This document shows positions 1 through 10,243 of a stretch of DNA of 64,000 nucleotides, piece after piece. Origin of the DNA: Sphingomonas sp. LM7 (lineage in GTDB: Bacteria; Pseudomonadota; Alphaproteobacteria; Sphingomonadales; Sphingomonadaceae); contig NZ_CP019511.1 in the NCBI RefSeq assembly GCF_002002925.1, positions 930,001-994,000 of the forward strand, given 5' to 3'. The stretch's first letter is position 1. Each line of letters opens with the position of its first letter. The notes under the pieces are model-generated. The model saw only the letters and a program-made list of their open reading frames with translations, did not search any database and was not told the origin of the DNA. The translations under genes were made by a program, and so were the position numbers.

Positions 1-67
1 CCGGCGGATTGTCCGACGTGAGGATCAGGACATCGCCCTGGCGGCTGGTAGTGATGGGGGAGGTCAT
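1..67 (-). CDS. Enoyl-CoA hydratase / 3-hydroxyacyl-CoA dehydrogenase-like protein (N-terminal fragment)
   Basis: Only the first 22 codons lie in the window. They start at an ATG on the minus strand and read MTSPITTSRQGDVLILTSDN followed by PP. The pattern (short polar leader, V-L-I-L-T, then D/N-x-P-P) is how the crotonase domain of enoyl-CoA hydratases and of bifunctional FadB/FadJ-type proteins begins. Two acyl-CoA enzymes elsewhere in the window fit that kind of metabolism but are not adjacent in an operon. The fragment is too short to separate a monofunctional hydratase from a multifunctional beta-oxidation protein. Confidence 0.45.
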   Translation of the reverse strand, partial: MTSPITTSRQGDVLILTSDNPP

Positions 68-278
68 TTCGGGCTCCATTTATGATTCACGCGAAGGCGC
101 GAAGAAGAAGTGGTTCGCGCAACGACGCAACGATGCGACGAGCGAATACTGCAAGGCGGGGACGTAGCCGCGTCAACGGTTCTGATCATCGGCCTGGAAT
201 GCGGAAAACTGCCGCTGGCGCGGCGGCACAACCTCGTCGCGTCGTCGTGTCGTCGCGCGAACATCTTTTCGACCACCA
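68..278. other. Intergenic spacer with purine-rich repeat-like DNA
   Basis: No convincing gene. The first part has loosely repeated GCGAAGGCGCGAAG-like units next to GCGCAACGACGCAACGATGCGACG. This looks like the degenerate short-unit sequence often left between sphingomonad genes. Short open frames here are arginine-rich with no recognisable motif. Confidence 0.4.
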
Positions 279-1499
<1,221 letters not shown>

Positions 1500-1660
1500 T
1501 CGAGTGGCATACCTCTTGTTCGAATCCGCTCAATCGCACCATATCCGCGATGCACTTCCCCTATTGCCTTGAGCGCGACGCGAATCAACACTAACGTTGA
1601 GTCCGGTGGGGCAGAAATGCCCAAACCCAACATTCGGAAAACAAACTGGAGAGATGTCGC

Positions 1661-3409
1661 TTGTCCCTCGATCCGATCGTTCCGCCAAGTCCCGACTGGC
1701 CCAAGATGTCGCTGGAGCAGGCCAAGGCACTGCTGACTGCGCCGGGCGCCAAGTTCGAGATGGAGACCGTCGATATCGGCGGCGTGCCGACCCGAGTGTG
1801 GAAACAGGCGCCGCCATCGCTGCGAGTGCTGGCGCAGATGGTGCGGGCTTATGGTGCGCGCGAATTCACGATCTACCAGGACGAGCGCGTCACCTTCGAG
1901 GCGAATTATCGGGCGACGTCGCATATCGCGCACAAGCTGGCCGAAATGGGCGTGCGCAAGGGCGACCGGATCGGGCTGGCGATGCGCAACCTGCCTGAAT
2001 GGCCGGCGATCTTCTTCGCGGGCATGGCGATCGGCGCGATCATCGTGCCGCTCAATGCGTGGTGGACCGGCGGCGAGCTAGAATATGCCCTCAAGGACTC
2101 GGGGGTGAAAATCCTGTTCGTCGATGGCGAACGGCACGAGCGGCTGAAGCAATGCTATGACAAGCTGCCCGATCTCGATCATGTGGTGGTCAGCCGCGCC
2201 AAGGGTTCGCTGGAGCCGCCGGCAGTCGCGCTCGAATCGCTGATCGGCGAGGCGAACGCCTGGGCCACGCTCGACGATATCGGCTTTCCGGATGCCGAGA
2301 TCGCGCCGGACGACGATGCGACGATCTTCTACACCAGCGGCACCACCGGCAGCCCCAAGGGCGCGCTGGGCACGCACCGCAACCTGATCACCAACATCCT
2401 GTCGAGCGCCTATGTCGCGGCGCGGACGATGCTGCGCCGGGGCGAGACGCCCCCGCCGGCACCCGAGCCCAAGACGATGCTGCTGGTCATCCCGCTGTTC
2501 CACGTCACGGCTTGCTCGGCGGCGATGATGGGGGCGGTCGCTTCGGGATCGACCCTCGTGTTCATGCGCAAATGGGAGCCCGAGCTGGCGATGGAGATCA
2601 TCCAGCGCGAGCGCGTCCACGCCACCGGCGGGGTACCCACGATCGCGTGGCAGCTGCTCGAGCACCCGGCGCGGGCGAACTACGACCTGTCGAGCCTGGA
2701 AACGATTGCCTATGGCGGCGCACCCTCGGCGCCCGAGCTGGTCAAGCGCATCCACCAGGAATTCGGGGCGCTCCCCGGAAACGGCTGGGGGATGACCGAG
2801 ACGATGGCGACGGTGACCAACCATTCAGGCGAGGAATATCTCGCGCGGCCGACCAGTGCGGGGCCGCCGGTGGCCGCTGCCGACCTCAAGATCATGTCGG
2901 TGGAGGGCGATCGCGAGCTTCCGCTCGGTGAAGTCGGCGAACTCTGGGCGCGCGGGCCGATGGTCGTGAAGGGCTATTGGAACAAGCCCGAGGCGACGGC
3001 GGAGACCTTTGTCGATGGCTGGGTGCGTACCGGCGATCTGGCGCGGCTGGACGAGGACGGGTTTCTCTATGTCGTGGATCGCGCCAAGGACATGATCATC
3101 CGCGGCGGCGAGAACATCTATTCGAGCGAAGTCGAGGACGTGCTCTACGCGCATCCCGCGGTGACCGATTGTGCGCTGGTCGGCGTGCCGCATCGCACCT
3201 TGGGCGAGGAGCCTGCAGCGGTAGTGCATCTGGCGCCGGGCAAGTCGGCGACCGAGGCCGAGTTGCAGGAATGGGTGCGCGCGCGGCTGGCGGGGTTCAA
3301 GGTGCCGGTGCAGGTACGCTTCGTGAAGGACGTGCTGCCGCGCAATGCCCAGGGGAAGATCCTGAAGACCGATCTGCGCGAGCTGTTCGCCGAGGAAGCC
3401 GCGGCCTGA
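1661..3409 (+). CDS. Class I adenylate-forming enzyme, fatty acyl-CoA synthetase type
   Basis: 582 residues. Activates a carboxylic acid to acyl-AMP and then acyl-CoA. All signature blocks are present: the P-loop-like YTSGTTGSPKG near residues 222-233, GWGMTET, RTGDLARLDEDG, the hinge/A8 region DRAKDMIIRGGENIYSSEVE, and the C-terminal A10 lysine in PRNAQGKILKTDLR. The start is a TTG with GGAGAG eight bases upstream; no ATG or GTG in this frame is better placed. Long-chain or branched acids are plausible, but chain length cannot be read from sequence. It stands alone as a plus-strand gene, so its pathway partner is unknown. Confidence 0.9.
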   Translation: MSLDPIVPPSPDWPKMSLEQAKALLTAPGAKFEMETVDIGGVPTRVWKQAPPSLRVLAQMVRAYGAREFTIYQDERVTFEANYRATSHIAHKLAEMGVRKGDRIGLAMRNLPEWPAIFFAGMAIGAIIVPLNAWWTGGELEYALKDSGVKILFVDGERHERLKQCYDKLPDLDHVVVSRAKGSLEPPAVALESLIGEANAWATLDDIGFPDAEIAPDDDATIFYTSGTTGSPKGALGTHRNLITNILSSAYVAARTMLRRGETPPPAPEPKTMLLVIPLFHVTACSAAMMGAVASGSTLVFMRKWEPELAMEIIQRERVHATGGVPTIAWQLLEHPARANYDLSSLETIAYGGAPSAPELVKRIHQEFGALPGNGWGMTETMATVTNHSGEEYLARPTSAGPPVAAADLKIMSVEGDRELPLGEVGELWARGPMVVKGYWNKPEATAETFVDGWVRTGDLARLDEDGFLYVVDRAKDMIIRGGENIYSSEVEDVLYAHPAVTDCALVGVPHRTLGEEPAAVVHLAPGKSATEAELQEWVRARLAGFKVPVQVRFVKDVLPRNAQGKILKTDLRELFAEEAAA

Positions 3410-3471
3410 AGCGCTTGCGGATGGCGAAGGAGGCGCTAACCCTCGTTCGACGGTGACGGAGGAACGCGGCG

Positions 3472-4104
3472 ATGCTTCTGCCCCTGATATTCGTGACGAG
3501 CCTCATCGGTGGTGCGCAGGACGTGGCTCCCGTTCCGGGCGGCTGCAGCGCGCCGGCCGCGGAGAATGTCGGCAAGCCGGGCTGTTTTCTTTCCGCCGAG
3601 ATCGAGATCGCCAAGCCGCCGGCGGAGCTGTTCTGGCACATCACGAGCTTCGCCAGCGAGGCGCGGGCGCAACAGGAAGCGCCGCGGCACCTCTGGAAGA
3701 CCCTCGTGCACGCGCATGGCCGGGTCTGGCTCTACGTGGTCGGACGCCGCGAGGAGGACATCCGCAGCGGCGAACTTTGGGGTGTGGTGGGGCCGCTCAA
3801 GGTTCCGGGGAAGGGCCCGGTTACGGTGCGCTTTATGGAGTCGTTGTTTCCGCCTGGCATGCGGACTCGGGTGCATGCGCATTCTGGGCCCGAGGCATTT
3901 TTCGTCGTCGATGGCGAGCAGTGCGTCGAGACGCCAAGGGACAAGCACCGGATTCCGGCACGGCAGAGCTATATCGTCGAGCGTGGCGCGCATTTGCAGG
4001 CGGCACCCGGCGGCCGGCGAAGCCTGGTGGCGATCGTCGCGCCCAAGGGCGAGCCGTGGATGACCCTCGGCCAGGATTGGGTGCCGACGGGGTTCTGCTC
4101 CTAG
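3472..4104 (+). CDS. Exported cupin-fold protein
   Basis: 210 residues with a hydrophobic N-terminus (MLLPLIFVTSLIGGAQ) that looks like a short signal peptide. The core from about residue 120 on is a single cupin barrel: PPGMRTRVHAHSGPEAFFVV gives a G-x5-H-x-H-x3-E-like metal-binding motif, and GEQCVETP is part of motif 1. The downstream half-motif is weaker (an H in VERGAHLQAAPG). Probably a small periplasmic metal-binding or sugar-binding cupin; no substrate can be assigned. It follows the acyl-CoA synthetase by about 60 bases and may be co-transcribed with it. Confidence 0.7.
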   Translation: MLLPLIFVTSLIGGAQDVAPVPGGCSAPAAENVGKPGCFLSAEIEIAKPPAELFWHITSFASEARAQQEAPRHLWKTLVHAHGRVWLYVVGRREEDIRSGELWGVVGPLKVPGKGPVTVRFMESLFPPGMRTRVHAHSGPEAFFVVDGEQCVETPRDKHRIPARQSYIVERGAHLQAAPGGRRSLVAIVAPKGEPWMTLGQDWVPTGFCS

Positions 4105-4107
4105 CCG

Positions 4108-4476
4108 TCAGCCGGGTGCGCGCCATCGCTCGGTGGCGAGGACGATCAGCGCGCCCGCGGTGTAGGCGAGGAGATCTTTCAACTCGAAGCCATAGCCAAG
4201 CACGACGCGCGCGACCGGATTGCGATCGAGACCGAGCAGGTCGAGCAAGCGGAAAAGCTGGGCGAACTCGACCATGAAGGCGATCGTCAGGGCGATCACG
4301 ACTGCATGGACCACGCCGATACGGAATATGGCGCGTAGCCCGGCATAGACGAAGATCACCGCCAGCGTGTCGCCCAGATAGGGACGGACGAAACGGTCCC
4401 GCACGAACAGCGCGATCACGACTTCGACGAGGAACAGGCCCAGCGTGAGCAGGGCATAGCCGCGGTGGAAGCGCAT
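4108..4476 (-). CDS. DUF2809 family small membrane protein
   Basis: 122 residues, almost entirely hydrophobic with four predicted membrane helices. The sequence follows the DUF2809 pattern: an FLVEVVIALFV helix, the RDRFVRPYLGDTLAV segment, VEFAQLFRLLDLLGL, and the C-terminal ELKDLLAYTAGALIV. Function unknown for the family. It begins one base after the glycerol kinase stop codon, so the two genes are almost certainly one transcript. Its 3' end faces the cupin gene, only three bases away. Confidence 0.85.
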   Translation of the reverse strand: MRFHRGYALLTLGLFLVEVVIALFVRDRFVRPYLGDTLAVIFVYAGLRAIFRIGVVHAVVIALTIAFMVEFAQLFRLLDLLGLDRNPVARVVLGYGFELKDLLAYTAGALIVLATERWRAPG

Positions 4477-4477
4477 G

Positions 4478-5938
4478 TCAGCGAATGACGCGTTCGACGG
4501 CGGCTTTCCAGCCCTCGAGCCTGACCTGTCGGGCCTCGCCGTCCAGCCTCGGTTCGAAGGTCGTGCCCTTGCCGCGCATCGCCGCCGCTTCTTCCAGCCC
4601 GCGGAACAGGCCGCAGCCTATGCCGGCCAGCATCGCCGCGCCGAGCGCAGTGGTTTCGGCGAAGTCGGGGCGGTCGACGGGGAGGGCTAGGACGTCGGCG
4701 AGGTCCTGCGCCATCCAGTCATTGGCGACCATGCCGCCATCGACACGCAGCCGCGCCCAGTCGGCGCCGTCGGCGGCGAAGGCTGTCTTCAGGTCGTGGC
4801 TCTGGTGTGCCATCGATTCTAGCGCGGCGCGGATGATGTGCGCGCGGGTGCTGGAAAAGCTGAGACCGGAAAGCGATGCACGTGCCTCGGGCTCCCACCA
4901 GGGTGCGCCGAGGCCGCTCAGCGCAGGGACGAGATAGACACCGCCATTGTCGGGCACCGAGCGGGCGAGCGCCTCGGTCTCGGGCGCGGTCTCGATCAGG
5001 CCGACCGAGTCGCGGAGCCACTGGATCAGGCTGCCGGCGACGAATACCGAGCCTTCGATCGCATAGGTGCGCCGGCCGCCCAGCTGCCAGAGCACGGTGG
5101 CGAGAAGACGATGTTTGGAGGCGGGTGGGGCGGTGCCGGCATTGGTGAGGATGAAGGCGCCGGTGCCATAGGTGGCCTTGGTATCGCCCTTGGCGAAGCA
5201 GGTCTGGCCGATCGTCGCCGATTGCTGGTCGCCCGCGAGCCCGCAGATCGGGAGTTCGCTGCCGAAGAGCTTTGTGGTGCCGAAGCGGCCGGCGCAATCG
5301 ACGATCTCGGGAAGTGCGTCGCGCGGGGCGGAGAACATGTCGAGCAGCCCGTCGCTCCAGCCTCCCGAGCCCAGGCCCATCAGCAGGGTGCGCGAGGCGT
5401 TGGTGGCGTCGGTAATGTGGAGGCCACCAGTCAGTTTCCACACCAGCCAGCTCTCGATCGTGCCAATCGCCAGGCGATCGCCCGCTTCCTTGAGCTGGGG
5501 CCAGTTCGCCATCGCCCAGGCGATCTTGGTGCCCGAGAAATAGGGGTCGAGCAGCAACCCGGTGCGCGCCTGGACGCCGGGTTCCTCGCCGGCGTCACGC
5601 CATGCGCGGCACAGTGCGGCGCTGCGGCGGTCCTGCCATACGATCGCCGGGGCGAGGGGCTCGCCGGTAATCTTGTCCCAGAAGACGATCGTCTCGCGCT
5701 GATTGGTGATGCCGATCGCGGCGATGGCGTCAGGCCCGCCGGCCTTCTCGACCATCGCTTGCGCGCACGCGAGGGTGCGGGTCCAGATTTCGGCCGCGTC
5801 GTGCTCGACCAGGCCGGGGCCGGGATAATGCTGGGTGAGTTCGGCGGCATGCGTACCGACGCATTTGCCCGACGGCTCGAACAGCATCGCGCGAGTGGAA
5901 GTGGTGCCCTCGTCGAGGACCAGCAGGAGTTCGCCCAT
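4478..5938 (-). CDS. glpK: Glycerol kinase
   Basis: 486 residues, close to the usual 495-500. Phosphorylates glycerol to glycerol 3-phosphate with ATP. The FGGY-kinase fold is clear: the N-terminal phosphate-binding loop LVLDEGTTSTRAM (residues 6-18), the glycerol-binding ITNQRET and VWQDRR segments, the middle YGTGAFILTN, and RVDGGMVANDWMAQ with ETTALGAAMLAGIG in the C-terminal domain. The usual partners glpF and glpD are not in the window. It is transcribed with the downstream DUF2809 gene and is divergent from the AI-2E family transporter. Confidence 0.95.
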   Translation of the reverse strand: MGELLLVLDEGTTSTRAMLFEPSGKCVGTHAAELTQHYPGPGLVEHDAAEIWTRTLACAQAMVEKAGGPDAIAAIGITNQRETIVFWDKITGEPLAPAIVWQDRRSAALCRAWRDAGEEPGVQARTGLLLDPYFSGTKIAWAMANWPQLKEAGDRLAIGTIESWLVWKLTGGLHITDATNASRTLLMGLGSGGWSDGLLDMFSAPRDALPEIVDCAGRFGTTKLFGSELPICGLAGDQQSATIGQTCFAKGDTKATYGTGAFILTNAGTAPPASKHRLLATVLWQLGGRRTYAIEGSVFVAGSLIQWLRDSVGLIETAPETEALARSVPDNGGVYLVPALSGLGAPWWEPEARASLSGLSFSSTRAHIIRAALESMAHQSHDLKTAFAADGADWARLRVDGGMVANDWMAQDLADVLALPVDRPDFAETTALGAAMLAGIGCGLFRGLEEAAAMRGKGTTFEPRLDGEARQVRLEGWKAAVERVIR

Positions 5939-6028
5939 CGGGGCAACCTAGCCTCGATTGCGGTCTGCGCAACCGGCGTTGCTACCGCCTGCGCCGCCTC
6001 CTAGAAGCGAGATGAAGGAGAGCGGTGG

Positions 6029-7270
6029 GTGGACGAGCAACCCGGGGCGATGGGCGGTGGCAGCGAGCGCGACGGAGGGATTCCGCCGGCGGCGCCGCGC
6101 GAACCGATTCTCTCGCCCGAAGCGCCGGAGACGCTGGGCGACGGCCAGAAGCGCGACCGGCTGATGGCGGCGCTTGCACTGATGATCGGCATCGGATTGC
6201 TGTTCGCGATCCCCTTCGCGCTGCGCGAAGGCTCGCCCTTTTTCCTGCCGCTGACCGCCGCACTGGTGATCGCGATCGCGCTGGTGCCGATGCTCGAATG
6301 GCTGGAGCGGCACCGCGTGCCGGCACCGCTGGCAGCGTTCGTCTGCGTGCTGCTGTTCCTGATCGCCGCGAACATCGCGCTCGCCTCGATCGTCGTGCCG
6401 GCCTGGCAATGGATGCAGCGGCTTCCCGAGAGCATTCCGCAGATCCAGCACAATCTGGAGCCGCTGATCCAATTCTATTCGAACCTCGAGCGGTTCGTGG
6501 ACAAGACGCTGACCAATTTCGCGTCGGCGCCGGTGCGCCAGCCCGAGACGATCGCGGTGGCGCCGCCGCGTTCGCTGCTCGACCTGTTCACCACTTCGGC
6601 GCCGTCGGCGCTGATCGAGATGTTCTTCGCGATCCTGGTGATCTATTTCTTCCTCTCTGGCTGGACGCGGCTGCGGCGCAACGCGATCACCCGGCGGGCG
6701 AGCTTCGGCGGGGCCATGGCCACTGCGCGGGTCATCCAGGACGTGGTCGATGACACGTCGGCCTATCTGGGCACGATCACGCTGATCAACGTCACGCTGG
6801 GGCTGATCGTCGCAGGCGCCCTATATGCGATCGGCATGCCGACGCCGCTGATGTGGGGCGGGATCGTCGCGCTGCTCAACTACATCCCCTATATCGGACC
6901 GGTGATGGCGGCGATGCTGCTGGCGGTGGGCGGACTGATGAGCTTTGCCGACATCTGGTGGGCGCTGCTGCCCGCCGCGCTGATGATCGGTGCGCACCTG
7001 ATCGAAGCCAATGTCGTGACGCCGCTGATCGTCGGGCATCGCCTTACCATCAGCCCGATACTGATCCTCGTCTCGCTGAGCTTCTGGGGCTGGGTATGGG
7101 GCACGCCAGGGGCGCTTCTCGCAGTGCCGCTGCTGATCATCATCCAGACCGTGCTCAACGCCGCGGGCAAGCCGGACATCGCCGGATTCCTGTTCGAACA
7201 CGGTACGCTGGTGGGCGATCCGGGCGAGACGCGCGCGCATCGCCGGCAAAGTCGCGACCAATCCGGTTGA
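6029..7270 (+). CDS. AI-2E family transporter (PerM/TqsA type)
   Basis: 413 residues, inner-membrane protein with about eight helices. The N-terminal 45 residues are polar and variable, followed by paired helices (RLMAALALMIGIGLLFAIP, LTAALVIAIALVPMLEWLE). The diagnostic C-terminal block is HLIEANVVTPLIVGHRL plus a helix ending in PLLIIIQTVLNA. GTG start, chosen because AAGGAG lies eight bases upstream. The family name comes from autoinducer-2 export by one member; many members have other or unknown roles, including Na+/H+ antiport, so the substrate is open. Tandem tRNA-Asp genes follow within 45 bases. Confidence 0.9.
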   Translation: MDEQPGAMGGGSERDGGIPPAAPREPILSPEAPETLGDGQKRDRLMAALALMIGIGLLFAIPFALREGSPFFLPLTAALVIAIALVPMLEWLERHRVPAPLAAFVCVLLFLIAANIALASIVVPAWQWMQRLPESIPQIQHNLEPLIQFYSNLERFVDKTLTNFASAPVRQPETIAVAPPRSLLDLFTTSAPSALIEMFFAILVIYFFLSGWTRLRRNAITRRASFGGAMATARVIQDVVDDTSAYLGTITLINVTLGLIVAGALYAIGMPTPLMWGGIVALLNYIPYIGPVMAAMLLAVGGLMSFADIWWALLPAALMIGAHLIEANVVTPLIVGHRLTISPILILVSLSFWGWVWGTPGALLAVPLLIIIQTVLNAAGKPDIAGFLFEHGTLVGDPGETRAHRRQSRDQSG

Positions 7271-7314
7271 CACCCCCGAAAGCCGGGGTTAGTGGCCGCC
7301 TCCTCGCTTCGAGA

Positions 7315-7391
<77 letters not shown>

Positions 7392-7472
7392 CGCGGGATC
7401 CTTTCGGGGCTCCCTTGTGGTTCAATCGCAGCGCCTTCCAGATTGCGGCATGCGTCGCCTCGCTTGGATCAA

Positions 7473-7549
<77 letters not shown>

Positions 7550-7665
7550 TGCCCCAATGTTTCCACAGCATTCCCGGAACGGGCAGATTGACTTCGGCAG
7601 CGCCGAAGCCTTCAATGCCGCGCAACAATAACGGTCGCGACTGCTTGCATCCTGGGGAGATGGTT

Positions 7666-8661
7666 ATGCGGCGACGCATGATCCTGTTGCTGCCGTTCCT
7701 GCTTGCGTCCAGCCACTGCGCGGGGCCCGCTCCGGCGCCCACCGCCAATCCCAGCACCGACAGTGCGACGATGGGTCCCGACGAAGGGGCCGAGACGGCG
7801 GGACCGCACCCCCCCGTAACGGCACCCGATCCCGCGACGGCGTTGCCGGATCCCACCGATACCTCCGAAAATACCATGGCGGAGATTGACGATGTCATTG
7901 TCGGCGCGCCGCGGCCATCGAGCGGCGGCGGCGCTGTCAGGGTCCCGATTACCGCGGCGGGGCCTCCCGCTGCCTCCCGCGACGAACCGGTGTCGTGCGA
8001 TGCGATCGACGACGACGTGTCCGCGGCGGATTGCGCCGAGTTCACACGGCAAAAGGCGCGGCTGCGGCCCGGAATGCTCGCATTCGATCCGCCCGCCAAG
8101 ATGACGGTCGGCGTGACCTATGACCTGACGCTGAGCATCGGCAAGGCGGCGGATGCCGAGGATGTGCGCGCCGATGTGCGCCGAGAAGGCCGGCGAATCG
8201 AGGAACGCTCGCTGCAGGTTGGCGCGTTCATGACTGCGAACCTCACCGGCACGGCCTTCACGATCAAGCTGCAGGGCGACCAGCCTGCCGAGCGCAAGCT
8301 CGGGGCGGACCGCCGCGAGATCTGGCAATGGCAGGTGACGCCCAGCCGGGCAGGCCAGCAGCGTCTGTTGCTCAAGGTTTCGGCGGATGCGGTCGCCGCG
8401 GACGGCAGGCGGCACCGCTTCGCGCTGGCGAACCGGCCGGTCGATGTGCTGGTCGAAGTCTCGGCGGCGCAGCGTCGCGAGGACCGAACCAAGGGGATCG
8501 AAGACTCGCTCGGCCGCGGCGCGCGGGTGATGAGCGCGCTGGAGAAATGGCTGATCGGGCTTGCTGCGTTGCTCGCCGCGGCGGGCGGGGCTTGGCTGGC
8601 GCTGCGCAAGTTCGGCAGGGGCAAGGAAGCCAGCGACGAGCCGGGCAAGCCCCAACCCTAG
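7666..8661 (+). CDS. Unrecognised exported, C-terminally anchored protein with a beta-rich domain
   Basis: 331 residues from the ATG at 7666, chosen because GGGGA sits seven bases upstream; the longer frame would begin inside tRNA-Asp copy 2. Order: basic-hydrophobic leader (MRRRMILLLPFLLASSHC, possibly a lipoprotein but with H at -1 of a poor lipobox), a Pro/Thr/Asp-rich linker to about residue 100, and a soluble domain with beta-strand character (VGVTYDLTLSIG; EIWQWQVTPSRAGQQRLLLK). Then comes one membrane helix (WLIGLAALLAAAGGAWLAL) and a short basic tail. The W-x-W-x-V-T-P-x-x-x-G-x-x-x-L block resembles a beta-sandwich module I associate with bacterial caspase/CHAT and similar signalling proteins, but none are near. 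Function unknown. Confidence 0.6.
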   Translation: MRRRMILLLPFLLASSHCAGPAPAPTANPSTDSATMGPDEGAETAGPHPPVTAPDPATALPDPTDTSENTMAEIDDVIVGAPRPSSGGGAVRVPITAAGPPAASRDEPVSCDAIDDDVSAADCAEFTRQKARLRPGMLAFDPPAKMTVGVTYDLTLSIGKAADAEDVRADVRREGRRIEERSLQVGAFMTANLTGTAFTIKLQGDQPAERKLGADRREIWQWQVTPSRAGQQRLLLKVSADAVAADGRRHRFALANRPVDVLVEVSAAQRREDRTKGIEDSLGRGARVMSALEKWLIGLAALLAAAGGAWLALRKFGRGKEASDEPGKPQP

Positions 8662-8963
8662 GGGTACGCTCGATTGGACGCCCTGGCTGGTCGAGGCGGA
8701 ACGATCTTGTGCGACCAAAGGTCACACCAGGGTCACACTATCGCGCATGTTCCAGAGGCGGCGGAGCCATGTGGGAGAATCCTAGAAAGTTCAGCTGACG
8801 CGCGTTTGCGCTCCAGCCAGCGGGAAACTGCCACCGCCGCGATCCAATCCAATTGGATACAGGCCATGGTCCCGCTCCCGTTGTGCGCCGGGGAAAAGGA
8901 GCGGTATCCAGGCTCAAGGCCGGGATGACTGAGATTCATGGATAGTCCGCCTGGTATCTCAAC
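8662..8963. other. Intergenic region between convergent genes, no gene seen
   Basis: 302 bases. It contains a short direct repeat GTCACAC at 8721-8727 and 8732-8738 (11-base period), a perfect 12-base palindrome ATCCAATTGGAT at 8847-8858, and an inverted repeat CCGCTCC/GGAGCGG at 8872-8878 and 8898-8904 that could act as a weak terminator. No open frame has a supported start. Confidence 0.5.
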
Positions 8964-9392
8964 CTAGCGCCGTGACCCGCCGAGCATCGCGTCGATCGAA
9001 TAGCGGCCCGCGCCCTGCGTGGCGAACAACAGGCCGAACAGGATCAGGCTGGTCGCGGGGAAGGCGCCGCGGATGCCGAGTTTGGCATCGACCATCGCGA
9101 CTGCCACTGCGAAATTGACTGCGCAGACCAGCCCCGCCCAACGCGTCAGGAATCCGCCGACAAAGGCGATGCCGCAGGCGAATTGCGCCCAGACCGACAA
9201 AGGTGCCAGCCATTTGGGGTAGGGGAAGCCATGGCTGCCAAGGAAGCGCGCGAACTCGGCCATCCGCGCGCTGCTCTGGATATTGTCCCACACACCCCAG
9301 ATCAGGAAGGCGCCGATCGCCAGCCGCGCCAGCAACAGCGCGGCATCGGAGTAGCTTGCGAAACCCGTAGATCGACTGCGCCTGAAAGTCAT
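8964..9392 (-). CDS. DoxX family membrane protein
   Basis: 142 residues with four membrane helices in the DoxX arrangement: LLLARLAIGAFLIWGVWDNI with the conserved G/W-x-x-D/K-N region, an amphipathic segment (MAEFARFLGSHGFPYP), WAQFACGIAFVGGFLTRWAG, and a C-terminal helix pair. DoxX/YphA-like proteins are small inner-membrane proteins of mostly unsettled function, some linked to redox or thiosulfate metabolism. It sits alone, about 60 bases upstream of nothing co-directional, so context gives no hint. Confidence 0.85.
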   Translation of the reverse strand: MTFRRSRSTGFASYSDAALLLARLAIGAFLIWGVWDNIQSSARMAEFARFLGSHGFPYPKWLAPLSVWAQFACGIAFVGGFLTRWAGLVCAVNFAVAVAMVDAKLGIRGAFPATSLILFGLLFATQGAGRYSIDAMLGGSRR

Positions 9393-9449
9393 TATTCCTC
9401 CGTCGATTGGGCGATGAGGCTAGCGCCTATTCTCAGCGCTTGCGACCGT

Positions 9450-9680
9450 TCAATCGGGCAGGCGCCAATTGCCGGTTTCCATCCAGCGGAGCAGCGGCTT
9501 GAGCGGCGCGATCCACGCAATGCCCAGCACGACATAGATCACCAGCTGGACGAGGACGGGCAGCGATCCGATCTCTGCGGAGAAGCTGGCGACGAGGACC
9601 ACCCAGACGAGGATCAGCACCAGGATAGCCAGCGTGCCGGCGGGCTTGCGCCAACTCGCCTTTACTTCTCCGTGTGCCAC
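9450..9680 (-). CDS. DUF2842 family small membrane protein
   Basis: 76 residues from a GTG at 9680 that overlaps the end of the 5-FTHF cyclo-ligase gene by 19 bases. Two hydrophobic helices (TLAILVLILVWVVLVASFSA; LVQLVIYVVLGIAWIAPL) end in the family's P-L-x-x-W/R-W-M signature (LKPLLRWMETG). DUF2842 proteins are short alphaproteobacterial inner-membrane proteins of unknown function. The overlap indicates translational coupling to the cyclo-ligase. Confidence 0.75.
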   Translation of the reverse strand: MAHGEVKASWRKPAGTLAILVLILVWVVLVASFSAEIGSLPVLVQLVIYVVLGIAWIAPLKPLLRWMETGNWRLPD

Positions 9681-10243
9681 AACATGCCTTCCTCGGTGAT
9701 GATCGCGTGCAGCGGCACGTCCCAGATGTCGGCGGGGATAGCAGGCACTTCCTGTACCGACCATGCCACGCCAACACGCCATGCGGCTTCGTAGCGGGCA
9801 AAGGCGCGGTCGTAATGGCCGGCGCCTTGCCCGAGCCGATTGAGGCGGCGATCGAAGCCGACCAGCGGGGTGAGGATCACGTCGGGCGCGACTTCGGGGC
9901 TGGAGGCATCGGGCTGGCGCAGGCTGAACGGCCCCGCGACGAGCGGCTGACCGAGCACCCAGGCGAGGAACCGGATCGGTGCTGCGCGATCGACGACGAA
10001 GGGCAGGGCGAGCGGGCAGCCGAGCGCGGCCGCCGCGGCGGCGAGCTGAGTCGGATCCGCCTCGCTGCCGACCGGGCAATAGGTAGCGACGATCGCGCCG
10101 GGCCGGAGCCGTTCGACAAAAGCACCGGGCGCGAGGATCGCGGAGGACGATTCGGAGCCGAAACGGTCTCGTGCGGCGCGGAGCTTGGCGCGGAGCGCGG
10201 GCTTGTCGAGAATCATGCGGGAATGCGGTGGCGGGACCGCCAT
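9662..10243 (-). CDS. 5-formyltetrahydrofolate cyclo-ligase
   Basis: 193 residues. Converts 5-formyl-THF plus ATP to 5,10-methenyl-THF, recycling the inhibitory folate. Family motifs visible: the N-terminal K-x-x-L-R-x-x-x-R region (KPALRAKLRAARDRF), the substrate loop VATYCPVGSEADP, and the C-terminal nucleotide-binding stretch PLVGFDRRLNRLGQGAGHYDR, in which G-x-G-x-G-x-Y-D-R is diagnostic. M10 is an equally possible start. It lies directly downstream of 6S RNA, a linkage widespread in proteobacteria, where the gene is ygfA/fthC. Confidence 0.93.
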   Translation of the reverse strand: MAVPPPHSRMILDKPALRAKLRAARDRFGSESSSAILAPGAFVERLRPGAIVATYCPVGSEADPTQLAAAAAALGCPLALPFVVDRAAPIRFLAWVLGQPLVAGPFSLRQPDASSPEVAPDVILTPLVGFDRRLNRLGQGAGHYDRAFARYEAAWRVGVAWSVQEVPAIPADIWDVPLHAIITEEGMLWHTEK

